Of a stretch of DNA of 7,791 nt, positions 1 through 6,293 are shown in pieces. The translations under genes were made by a program, and so were the position numbers. Positions within the stretch are counted from its first letter, which is position 1, and every line of letters starts with the position of its first letter. Location: NCBI GenBank assembly GCA_955651875.1, contig CATPAP010000198.1, positions 1 through 7,791 of the forward strand. Direction: 5' to 3'. The DNA is from Candidatus Dormiibacterota bacterium (GTDB taxonomy: Bacteria > Chloroflexota > Dormibacteria > Aeolococcales > Aeolococcaceae). Below the pieces are notes generated by a model that did not search any database, had not been told where the DNA came from, and saw only the letters and a program-made list of their open reading frames with translations.

Positions 1-812
1 CCACCACGGTGACCTACTGCACCGACGGTGGCAAGGCGCAAACGCTCGACGTGTACGAGCCGCCGGGTGTTTCCGCGATCCGTCCGCTGCTCATCATCGT
101 CCACGGCGGCTCATGGGCCTTCGGCAGCTCGGCGCTCGACCAGCAGAACCCGCTCACCCAGATGGTGGTGAACGGCGCGTTGGCGCGGGGGTTCGCGGTG
201 GCGTCCGTCAACTACCGGTTCGCGCCTGCCGACCCGTGGCCGGCGCAGATTATCGACACGCGCTGCGCGGTGCGCTACCTGCGCGCCACCTCCACGCGCT
301 GGCACGTCGACCCGCAGCGGTTCACCGCGCTCGGCAACAGCGCGGGCGGCCAGCTGGTCAGCGTGGACGCGCTGTCGGCCCAGCAGGAACCGCAGTGGAA
401 CAGCGCCCAGTACGCGGATCAGTCCAGCGCGCTCGAGGGCGTTGTCGACTGCTGGGGACCGGCCGACCTCAACGCCCCCGGCTGGGGCGCGGCGGCGATC
501 GCCATCGGCAAGCCGGTCTTCGGGGTCAGGTGGGGGTCGCAGACCGAGGTGCTGCGGCTGGCCTCACCGGTCACATATGTCCATGCCGCCGCCCCCCCGT
601 TCCTCATCATCCAGGGCACCAGTGACACGCTGGTGCCGCCGCAGCAGTCGGCGGAGCTGCGGTCCCGGCTGCTTGCCGCCGGTGACGAGGCGACGCTCAT
701 CGACGTCGCCCACGCCGGCCACGAACTGGGCCAAAGAGGCGGTGTCATCGTCCCGCCTCTGGACGCGATCGCCCAGCGCACCGTTGCGTTCCTGGTGTCG
801 GCCGCCGGCTGA
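1..812 (+). CDS. Alpha/beta-hydrolase, esterase/lipase type (5' end outside window)
   Basis: This is a serine hydrolase of the alpha/beta-fold esterase group (BD-FAE/carboxylesterase-like), expected to cleave ester bonds; the substrate cannot be told. Numbering residues from the GTG at base 9, the oxyanion-hole motif HGGSWAFG is at 32-39, the nucleophile elbow GNSAGGQL is at 109-116 with Ser111, the acid is probably Asp206 in GTSDTLVPPQQS, and the base is probably His238 in AHAGHELG. The full triad is therefore present. The reading frame is open to the left edge, and the first strand (VTYC..LDVYEP) is already under way at base 9, so the true start and any signal peptide probably lie upstream. 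The TGA stop is at 810-812. The next gene follows on the same strand after 54 bases. The fold and family are secure; the specific activity is unknown. Confidence 0.9.
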   Translation, partial: TTVTYCTDGGKAQTLDVYEPPGVSAIRPLLIIVHGGSWAFGSSALDQQNPLTQMVVNGALARGFAVASVNYRFAPADPWPAQIIDTRCAVRYLRATSTRWHVDPQRFTALGNSAGGQLVSVDALSAQQEPQWNSAQYADQSSALEGVVDCWGPADLNAPGWGAAAIAIGKPVFGVRWGSQTEVLRLASPVTYVHAAAPPFLIIQGTSDTLVPPQQSAELRSRLLAAGDEATLIDVAHAGHELGQRGGVIVPPLDAIAQRTVAFLVSAAG

Positions 813-854
813 GGATGTGCCGCCGGAACCGACCGCAAGCGCCTCGGCCCGGGT

Positions 855-860
855 TAGCCT
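855..860 (+). promoter_or_regulatory. Possible -10 element for a leaderless start
   Basis: TAGCCT fits the TANNNT -10 pattern common in high-GC Gram-positive-type genomes and ends 6 bases before the ATG at 867. That would place transcription start at or next to the start codon. No Shine-Dalgarno sequence is seen between 840 and 866, which agrees with leaderless translation. No good -35 box is visible, so this is only a weak call. Confidence 0.2.
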
Positions 861-866
861 TTCACC

Positions 867-1628
867 ATGTGGCCCCCGGCGGACGATCCGACACCCCCAG
901 CGCCCCCGCTCTTCGAGCACGGGCCCGGCGCACCGGGGGACCCCGGCGCGGTCCCGCCCGATGGTCCGGCAGGACCGGGTGCGCGGCCACCGGGCGCGGG
1001 CGTGCCGCCGGAGCGTCCGTGGGTGCGCTGGGCGCTGATCGCGCTTGGGGTGGTGGCCGCGGCGCTGGTGATCCTGGCGATCATCCTGGTCACGCGCCCC
1101 CCCAAGTCCGCGCCGCCGCAAGCCGTCGCCACCGCGACACCGTCGCCTTCGGCCAGCCCCACGCCGACGGCGACGCCGGCACCAACCCCAACACCAACCT
1201 CGACACCAAAGCCAACGCCGACGCCCGCGCCGCTCACGACCACCCAGCAGGCCAACCTCCTCTTCCCCACGAGCGGTACGGAGTGCGGCGCCAACGGTGA
1301 CTACTCCGGCTGTCCGGTGACCACGAATCTCATCACCAACGCGACGCGGTGGCGGTCTGCACAACCCAGCACACGGGTGCCGCTGTGCCGTTGCCAATCA
1401 ACGTACTCATCGCCGGTCGCGACCGAGAACAAGAATGCGATCCCTGCCGGCGACCAGGGCAATCCGAGCTTCGACGCGGTCGATGTCACGCTCGTCCGTA
1501 CTCCGGGTGGCCACGAGACCATGGTGGTGGTGTTCGTACGCCAGGGGAACGGCACCTGGCTGGCGGACGACACGTACTGCGACAACCCGCAGAACAGACT
1601 CTCAGCCGGGAATCCGCAGACCTGCTAG
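867..1628 (+). CDS. Membrane-anchored protein with Thr/Pro linker and six-Cys outer domain
   Basis: No known family is recognised. The 253-residue protein has a Pro/Gly-rich N-terminus (1-50), probably cytoplasmic, then one strongly hydrophobic segment at about 52-76 followed by RPPK. A Ser/Thr/Pro linker covers about 90-122, and a C-terminal domain covers about 123-253. The outer domain has six cysteines (140, 149, 174, 176, 238, 253), an even number that suggests up to three disulfides outside the cell; the last one is the final residue. This layout is that of a type II single-pass surface protein on a cell-wall-spanning stalk. There is no cleavable signal peptide, because the hydrophobic segment lies 50 residues in. 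The ATG is chosen as the first start preceding the Pro-rich region. The TAG stop shares the CTAG at 1625-1628 with the converging gene. The role is unknown; the C-terminal domain could bind a ligand or the wall. Confidence 0.75.
   Translation: MWPPADDPTPPAPPLFEHGPGAPGDPGAVPPDGPAGPGARPPGAGVPPERPWVRWALIALGVVAAALVILAIILVTRPPKSAPPQAVATATPSPSASPTPTATPAPTPTPTSTPKPTPTPAPLTTTQQANLLFPTSGTECGANGDYSGCPVTTNLITNATRWRSAQPSTRVPLCRCQSTYSSPVATENKNAIPAGDQGNPSFDAVDVTLVRTPGGHETMVVVFVRQGNGTWLADDTYCDNPQNRLSAGNPQTC
1134..1232 (+). repeat. Degenerate Thr-Pro coding repeat
   Basis: This stretch encodes about 33 residues built almost wholly from Thr-Pro and Ser/Ala-Pro pairs (for example TPTPTSTPKPTPTP), written as varied six-base units such as ACGCCG, ACACCA and ACCCCA. 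The codons are mixed, so the DNA repeat is imperfect and the constraint appears to be on the protein. It forms the linker between the membrane helix and the Cys-rich domain. Confidence 0.7.
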
Positions 1629-2413
1629 CCCGCCGCTTCGGGGCGGACGTCGCGGAGCGTGACAGCGGTGCTCTGTTCGTATGCCTGCTCGACCCGCCGG
1701 CGAGCGGCCTCGACCACGTCGTTATAGAAAGCCTGTCGCACGGCTGCCTTCCCACCCGTCGCGCGATGAGAGATCCAGGGGGGAACCAGTTCCGCAACTG
1801 TCCGGGAGTCGACCGCCACCATCAGGACATGGTCCCGATCCTCGGCGACAGCCAGCACCACGGCGACCGCGTTGCCGGTGTGCGAGTGCAATTTCCATTT
1901 GCGAGTCCACATACGCCGCCGATGGGGCGCCGTGTGCTGTACTGCCAGCGGGTGCACGCCAAGACCCAGATCGCCCGGCCAGGCACCGTGGAGTGCGGTA
2001 CCCATCGACGTGCTCACCGCGTCGGCGACGAAGTCGACCAGCGAGGCGGCGCGGTTGTCGATGTCCGGGAGAGGATCTGGGCCCAGCCCCTCGATGTGAA
2101 GAGCTCGGACCACGCGTCCGTGCCGAACGCAGTACGGACGGCCATCGGCGATCAGCTGGTCGTCGGGGCACCAGGCGGTGTCGCAGGTGGAGCCACGCCG
2201 GTCGACGTACGCGCAGACCACCGCGTTGACGCGTGAACACCCCGCGCGGCTGCAGGGCAGATCACCCGAAATCGGAAGCCATGCGTGGTCGGAGCCACCG
2301 TCGGCGGGATACGGGTCCGGGTCACACACCGACAGATCGTCGGCCAGGGTGTCCTGGTTGGGTCGGCGCAGCCATGGAGCCATGGCCAGAGTATCCACGC
2401 CAGAGCCAATCAC
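1625..2413 (-). CDS. Unrecognised protein with Cys/His-rich zinc-ribbon-like N-terminal half
   Basis: I do not recognise the family. The longest version is 262 residues from a GTG at 2413; an ATG at 2383 (residue 11) is an equally possible start, and neither has a clear ribosome binding site. Residues 54-98 hold a dense set of possible metal ligands: Cys54-x4-Cys59, Cys67, Cys77-x4-Cys82 and Cys95-x2-His98, with Cys30 before them. This resembles one or two small zinc knuckles. The C-terminal half (about 120-250) is mixed alpha/beta without cysteine, contains a basic HRRRMWTRKWK patch at 164-174, and ends in a charged helix. There is no membrane segment or signal peptide, so it is probably cytoplasmic. 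It is read in the same direction as the methyltransferase, about 86 bases downstream of that gene, and may belong to the same transcript. It converges on the surface-protein gene and overlaps its stop. Confidence 0.6.
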   Translation of the reverse strand: MIGSGVDTLAMAPWLRRPNQDTLADDLSVCDPDPYPADGGSDHAWLPISGDLPCSRAGCSRVNAVVCAYVDRRGSTCDTAWCPDDQLIADGRPYCVRHGRVVRALHIEGLGPDPLPDIDNRAASLVDFVADAVSTSMGTALHGAWPGDLGLGVHPLAVQHTAPHRRRMWTRKWKLHSHTGNAVAVVLAVAEDRDHVLMVAVDSRTVAELVPPWISHRATGGKAAVRQAFYNDVVEAARRRVEQAYEQSTAVTLRDVRPEAAG

Positions 2414-2473
2414 GACGGGCAGTCCACGACGTTGTTACGTGCCGTCACGAACAGCCCTCCCGAATCGATGGCG

Positions 2474-2486
2474 CAAACCGGGTTTG
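2474..2486. promoter_or_regulatory. 13-base interrupted palindrome, possible operator
   Basis: CAAACC-G-GGTTTG is a perfect inverted repeat in the short gap between the minus-strand methyltransferase and the Cys/His-rich protein gene. It has no T-run and is short, so it is more like a protein-binding site than a terminator. It may also be chance. Confidence 0.2.
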
Positions 2487-2499
2487 AGGCGTTCCGCCG

Positions 2500-3291
2500 C
2501 TACGCGCGGACGCTGCTCGACATGATGAGCACCACCGGGCGCAGCGGCTGAGGATCCTGGGCGACGGCGACGACCGCCGCCGAGATGAACTCGCGGCGTC
2601 GTGAGGCTTCCAGACCGTTCACGAATGGCGCCAGTTGTGCCATCCCGATCCGGCTGCTGACGAGCTCCTGTGGCGTGGCGATCCCCGTGTCCACCTCACG
2701 TTCGGAGATGATGACGTCGGCAAGCCCGGCGACACGTGCGCACTCGCTCAACGCCTGGGGCGTGTTGGTCATCGGCTCGAGCTCGCGCTTGAGGCGCTCG
2801 TGCCACGGGGGGCAGACGAAACCAAAGCCTTCCGCCACACCGTCGATGATCTCCTTGGACGGGTGCGCCGGTCCGGCGGCGAAGAGCCCGACCATGACCA
2901 CACCACCATGGCGCACCGCGCGTCGTGCTTCGCGGAGCGCCCGCACCGGGTCATCCACGTGCGAGAGGGAGAATGCCGCGACCGCCCCGTCGAACGCGGC
3001 GTCGCCGAACGGAAGTGACAGCAGGTCGCCATTGACGGCATCCAGTCCGTTGGTTCGCATGTGCGCGACCATGTCCTCGGCGGCGTCGACCGCGGTCGCC
3101 CGTCCTCCGAGCCGAACCACGGCGCGGGAGACCGCCCCGGTGCCGGCACCGATGTCGAGCACGTGTTGATCCACGATCGGCTCCGGATACGCGGACACGA
3201 CCTCATCGGCGAGGCGGTCGTACATGCGTGACGGACCCGACGCCCACGCTTGTGCCACCCCCTGGTACGCCGTGGAGAGGTCGTATGTCAC
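2500..3291 (-). CDS. Class I SAM-dependent methyltransferase
   Basis: The gene encodes a 263-residue methyltransferase of the Methyltransf_11/UbiE-like type, which moves a methyl group from S-adenosylmethionine to an unknown, probably small, acceptor. Motif I, the SAM-binding loop VLDIGAGTG, is at residues 44-52. The acidic end of strand 2 is AVDA with Asp69. NGDLLSLPFGDAAFD at 87-101 covers the adenine-contact region and motif IV area, and a Gly-rich post-motif (RHGGVVMVGLF) is at 127-137. The frame stays open much further upstream, but those codons only mirror the kinase gene. The GTG at 3291 is chosen because it overlaps the kinase stop as GTGA (3291-3288), a classic coupling arrangement, and because the protein then begins right before its first helix. 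It is the second enzyme of a kinase-methyltransferase pair. The family is clear; the acceptor is unknown. Confidence 0.88.
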   Translation of the reverse strand: MTYDLSTAYQGVAQAWASGPSRMYDRLADEVVSAYPEPIVDQHVLDIGAGTGAVSRAVVRLGGRATAVDAAEDMVAHMRTNGLDAVNGDLLSLPFGDAAFDGAVAAFSLSHVDDPVRALREARRAVRHGGVVMVGLFAAGPAHPSKEIIDGVAEGFGFVCPPWHERLKRELEPMTNTPQALSECARVAGLADVIISEREVDTGIATPQELVSSRIGMAQLAPFVNGLEASRRREFISAAVVAVAQDPQPLRPVVLIMSSSVRA

Positions 3292-4301
3292 CCCAGGTGT
3301 CCGATGCCTTCGGCGATACGGTCCTGCCACCAGCCGAGCTCGCTGCCGTCGCCCACTTTCGACCAGCTCAGCTGCAGTCCCGCGCCGAGGAGGGTCAGGG
3401 CCAGCTGGTGGACCCACCACGCCGATGTGTCGACCCCCCGGCGCGCGAGCGCCGCTCGGTACGCCGTGATCGTCGCTTCCTTGCTGTGCGGCAGGCGGTC
3501 GCAGTTGACCGCGAGGTACCAGGCAAGGTCGAACGTGGCCGGTGCAGCACCCATGCGGTCCCAATCGAGCAGGATGGTGCGGCCGTCAGGGTGCTCGCCG
3601 AGATTGCCGAACTTCCAGTCGGCGTGAACGAGGGTCTGTGGAGTTGCGCTCAGTGCGGCGACGAGAGGCCAGGGATCGCGCTCGAGCTGACGGAGCATGG
3701 CGGCGATCCGTGGCGCGGCCCTGTCCAGTGCCTGCCAACCCTCCGCCACCGCCCTCGGCACCGGATCGACACCACGCACCCCGGCTTCGAGATCGGCCAT
3801 CGTCGGCGTGAGGAACGTGTAGTGATGGGCGAGCGGGATGAGCCCGACGTCGTCACGCCATCCCCAGAACGCGGCATGCAGCTCCGCCATGTGGTCGAGG
3901 AAGCGCAGATGTTGCTCGAGGTCGATGCGTGACCCGCCCGGCGGCACCAGCATCGCTGAGACGTCACGCTGGAGCAGCGCGGCTCCGCGATGGCCGCGGT
4001 GCGAGAGGTTCGGAGCCACCGCGACCGTCGCGTGGTCGATGTGCTCGGGGATCAGGTCGACCAGCTTGGAGCTGAAGAAGCGAAGTGCACGGCAGTCGAG
4101 ATCGCCAGTGCCGCGCATGATCCAGTCGTCGTCGATGCTCACATACTTGAGGATCATCGGCTCGCCCTGGTAGCGCACGCGCTCGAACCGGCTGCCTGAC
4201 AGCGAGTCGCTCGTCTTGAATGGTTCGCGCGTATCGAGCTCTGCGCAGAGTTCCTCGAGGGACGGGATCACGCGCACCGCGTTCAATGTTACGACCACCA
4301 T
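3288..4301 (-). CDS. Aminoglycoside-phosphotransferase-like kinase (APH/choline-kinase fold)
   Basis: This is a 337-residue small-molecule kinase of the APH fold. The Brenner-type catalytic loop HADWKFGN is at 226-233, with Asp228 as catalytic base and Asn233 as metal ligand. The second metal-binding motif LLDWDRMG is at 244-251, with Asp246 as the DFG-equivalent. MILKYVS at 49-55 supplies a likely ATP-contacting Lys52, and HMAELHAAFW at 137-146 is typical of the family core. Members act on aminoglycosides, choline, homoserine, sugars and others; nothing here proves antibiotic resistance. The ATG at 4301 begins one base after the stop of a 32-codon ORF and has no ribosome binding site of its own, so translation is probably coupled. 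A GTG at 4277 is an alternative start. The TGA stop overlaps the methyltransferase start. Family certain, substrate unknown. Confidence 0.88.
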   Translation of the reverse strand: MVVVTLNAVRVIPSLEELCAELDTREPFKTSDSLSGSRFERVRYQGEPMILKYVSIDDDWIMRGTGDLDCRALRFFSSKLVDLIPEHIDHATVAVAPNLSHRGHRGAALLQRDVSAMLVPPGGSRIDLEQHLRFLDHMAELHAAFWGWRDDVGLIPLAHHYTFLTPTMADLEAGVRGVDPVPRAVAEGWQALDRAAPRIAAMLRQLERDPWPLVAALSATPQTLVHADWKFGNLGEHPDGRTILLDWDRMGAAPATFDLAWYLAVNCDRLPHSKEATITAYRAALARRGVDTSAWWVHQLALTLLGAGLQLSWSKVGDGSELGWWQDRIAEGIGHLG

Positions 4302-4302
4302 C

Positions 4303-4401
4303 TCAGACGGGGACTGCCCGGGTCTCTGCCTCCGCCATCTCGGCCATCAGCGCCGAGGCGCTCTCGATGGCGGCGGTCAGTCGGGCGATCGGGTCGGTCA
4401 T
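4303..4401 (-). CDS. Small ORF of 32 residues, possible leader peptide of the kinase operon
   Basis: The ORF begins MTDPIARLTAAIESASALMA and ends VPV-TGA; the TGA is followed by one G and then the kinase ATG. It has the best ribosome binding site of the operon: GAGGTGA, 5 bases before the ATG. About nine in ten codons end in G or C, as in the neighbouring genes. The peptide is Ala/Glu/Met-rich, acidic overall and could form one amphipathic helix; it has no membrane segment and no cysteine. The frame differs from that of the kinase, so it is not an N-terminal extension. The likely role is to bring ribosomes to the kinase start (translational coupling); a small functional partner protein is the other option. 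It matches no leader peptide I know. Confidence 0.5.
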   Translation of the reverse strand: MTDPIARLTAAIESASALMAEMAEAETRAVPV

Positions 4402-4539
4402 GTTGGTCACCTCATAGGGCGGAAACGACAGGATACGAGCCGCCGCCCCCGCGTGGGCGGCGGCTTCCCTTATCGACTAAGTGGATCATCTACGCTGCTC
4501 ACCTGCTGCTTCTAGTCATCCGCGAGGGCGACGTCTGAC
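4402..4539. promoter_or_regulatory. Divergent intergenic region
   Basis: These 138 bases separate the minus-strand small-ORF/kinase operon from the plus-strand oxidoreductase gene, so both promoters should lie here. On the minus strand TATCCT (4435-4430) fits a -10 box and would give a leader of about 20 bases carrying the GAGGTGA site. On the plus strand TACGCT (4491-4496) fits a -10 box. Neither has a convincing -35 box. A strong GC hairpin lies between them. Promoter assignments are weak. Confidence 0.35.
4439..4464. promoter_or_regulatory. Perfect 10-bp GC hairpin between divergent genes
   Basis: GCCGCCGCCC pairs exactly with GGGCGGCGGC around a six-base CCGCGT loop; one A-T pair extends the stem outward. 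No T-run follows on either strand, so it is not a typical intrinsic terminator. It sits just upstream of the possible minus-strand -10 box and could separate the two promoters, bind a regulator or act in a plus-strand antisense leader. Confidence 0.4.
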
Positions 4540-5655
4540 ATGGTCCGCCACAACGACGCCGCCCTTCGCGTGGCACTCATCGGCTACGGCCTCGCTGGAC
4601 GCGTCTTCCATGGATCGCTGGTCCGAGCGACACCCGGCCTGACCGTGACTGGCATCGTCGTCCGGGACTACGGACGCCGTGCACAGGCGGCGTTGGACTT
4701 TCCGCAAGCACAGCTGCTCGCGCGTGCCGATGACGTGTGGGCGCGCCGCGAAGACTTCGATCTGGTGGTGGTCGCGACACCACCCGATTCACACGCCCAG
4801 CTCGCCAGAGAGGCGATCGACGCCGGCCTCCCGCTGGTGGTGGAGAAACCGCTCGCCACCAACGCCGACGACGCCCGCCAGCTGATCGAGCGCGCCGCCG
4901 CTGCGCAGGTGTTGCTCGTGCCATTTCACAACCGGCGCTGGGACAGTGACCAGCTCACGCTTCGCAAGCTCCTCGGAGAAGGAACGCTGGGCGACGTGTA
5001 CCGGTACGAATCGCGCTTCGAGCGCTGGCGGCCGCACCCGAATCCGAGCGCATGGCGCGAAACGCAGGCCTCCGAGGGGGGTGGCGTGCTCCTCGATCTG
5101 GGTGTTCATCTTGTCGATCAGGCGCTGTCTCATTTCGGGCCGGTCATCAGCGTGTTCGGTGAGGTCGAAGCGCGTCGCGGAGGCGCCGACGACGACGTCT
5201 TCATGGCTCTGCATCACACATCGGGAACCCGGTCGCATCTCTGGGCTGGTTCGCTCAGCGCGGCCCCCGGTCCGCGGCTGCGCGTGCTCGGTTCCAGCGC
5301 CGCCTACGTGGTCGAGCAGCTCGACGGGCAGGAGGCGGCGCTGCGTGACGGCGCGGATCCCACCCAGACAGATTTCGGCGCAGAGCCCCCCGCACGATGG
5401 GGACGGTTGGTGCGCGGCGACGAGGCCGAGGCCGAGACAGTGCCGAGCGAGCCGGGACGGTGGCGCGACTTCTATCCGGCGGTTGAGCATGCTCTCCGCA
5501 CCGGAGAGCCGCCGCCCGTTCGTGGCAGCGAGGCAGTGGCGGTGCTCGAGGTGCTCGATGCCGCACGACGCGGCGCAGAGGGGGCCGGGTGCGTCGCGAT
5601 GGACACAGCCGCGAGCGGCGGGGGAGGAGCAGGCTGGCCATCTCCCGACCGGTGA
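4540..5655 (+). CDS. Gfo/Idh/MocA-family NAD(P)-dependent oxidoreductase
   Basis: This family reduces or oxidises sugars, inositols and related compounds using NAD(P). The N-terminal Rossmann domain carries VALIGYGLAGRVFH at residues 11-24 (GxGxxG type). VVVATPPDSHAQLA at 76-89 and VVEKPLATN at 100-108 follow, with the family catalytic Lys103 in EKP. The C-terminal sheet domain begins near 125 and has GGVLLDLGVHLVDQAL at 181-196, with Asp187, His190 and Asp193 in the substrate region. The length (371) is usual or slightly long. The last 15 or so residues are Gly/Ser-rich and look like read-through beyond the normal end; the stop lies right before an integrase remnant. The ATG at 4540 is about 11 bases after GAGGG, a long but usable spacing. 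It is transcribed away from the kinase operon. The substrate is unknown. Confidence 0.9.
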   Translation: MVRHNDAALRVALIGYGLAGRVFHGSLVRATPGLTVTGIVVRDYGRRAQAALDFPQAQLLARADDVWARREDFDLVVVATPPDSHAQLAREAIDAGLPLVVEKPLATNADDARQLIERAAAAQVLLVPFHNRRWDSDQLTLRKLLGEGTLGDVYRYESRFERWRPHPNPSAWRETQASEGGGVLLDLGVHLVDQALSHFGPVISVFGEVEARRGGADDDVFMALHHTSGTRSHLWAGSLSAAPGPRLRVLGSSAAYVVEQLDGQEAALRDGADPTQTDFGAEPPARWGRLVRGDEAEAETVPSEPGRWRDFYPAVEHALRTGEPPPVRGSEAVAVLEVLDAARRGAEGAGCVAMDTAASGGGGAGWPSPDR

Positions 5656-5673
5656 GTGAGCGGCTCGGGCCTG

Positions 5674-5780
5674 CGGACGGTCGGTATCGCGCCCGACACC
5701 TGCAGCCACGTCCTGCCGAGTTGTGGGGACCCACGGTGGCTATCAACCACACCGCTTTTCGAGAGCAACGACCGCGGTGA
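5674..5780 (+). pseudogene. Decayed C-terminal end of a tyrosine recombinase/integrase
   Basis: RTVGIAPDTCSHVLPS (5674-5721) closely resembles the integrase end motif usually written like VGITLDTYSHVLPS, in which the Tyr is the DNA-cleaving residue. Here that codon is TGC (Cys) rather than TAC. The likely tail, TVAINHTAFREQRPR (5733-5777), continues in another frame, so at least one frameshift separates the two parts. Nothing of the core or the catalytic Arg and His residues is found just upstream, where the oxidoreductase gene ends at 5655. The piece is therefore a non-functional remnant, probably joined to the oxidoreductase by recombination. The match rests on a short motif, so the call is moderate. 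Confidence 0.5.
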
Positions 5781-6019
5781 TGAGGGGTGTCGCAAGGGGT
5801 TGCTAGAGGCCGTTCTGAATACGGATCGGGAAGCGGTGGTGATGTCGTGGGGTGCTCAGTGTCGGACACAGCCGCCGCGTCTGGAGCCCAAATGGACCAC
5901 CGTAGCGGCCATGGTTGGCGGTAACTAGTCGCGGCGCGGGGCGGACCGGATGTCCGCGGAAAGGGCCAGTTGGCGGCTCACTGTGCGTCGGCGCATACGC
6001 GACGCCGTCGTAGCGGGCC

Positions 6020-6056
6020 CGATGGGCGCGAGAGTTCGAATCCTCTCTAGCCAGCA
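6020..6056 (+). other. tRNA 3'-end-like segment, possible att site
   Basis: GAGAG-TTCGAATC-CTCTC (6030-6047) looks like a tRNA T-arm with the invariant TTCGA, followed by TAGCCAGCA, which resembles a 3' acceptor strand plus discriminator. The T-loop is one base too long in this pairing, as if one G were missing. GTTGGC at 5969-5974 could pair with GCCAGC at 6050-6055, but no proper D-arm or anticodon arm lies between them, so it is not an intact tRNA. A duplicated tRNA 3' end is what an integrase leaves at the far end of an island, and integrase remnants flank this spot. Confidence 0.35.
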
Positions 6057-6293
6057 AATCCTCGTCTTCGAACCTGCGCGTACAGATAGAGTGAAGGTCG
6101 ACGAGATCGCAGTCGCGCCCTCAGCAGCTGCGACTGGGGTCTGACTAGGCATGCCAGTCGGCCGCTGGCCATGTCGATGAGCACCTGTCGGTTCAGGCGC
6201 TGCCGGCTTGCGCCGCGTAGAACATGGCAACCGAGTAGAAGGCCTCCTTCGGCTTGCGCATCGCCGGCATTCAGTTCTTGTGTGATCGGCAGT

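Noticed and set aside
1134..1232. CRISPR-like or satellite array
   Set aside because: The short units are Thr-Pro codons in frame within a gene; there are no spacers and no constant repeat.
564..1397. Long open frame on the minus strand (277 codons) across the hydrolase end and the surface-protein start
   Set aside because: It is Arg/Gly-rich, shows no domain and mirrors two well-supported plus-strand genes; a shadow of high GC coding.
3292..3564. N-terminal extension of the methyltransferase frame up to 3564
   Set aside because: These 91 codons lie inside the kinase gene and are Arg/Pro-rich; the GTG at 3291 overlapping the kinase stop is the better start.
3288..4301. Naming the kinase as an aminoglycoside resistance gene
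   Set aside because: The fold and catalytic motifs are shared by many small-molecule kinases; nothing in the sequence or context shows an antibiotic substrate.
5969..6055. A complete class II tRNA gene
   Set aside because: Six acceptor-like pairs can be drawn, but there is no D-arm, no anticodon arm with a seven-base loop, and the T-arm is off by one base.
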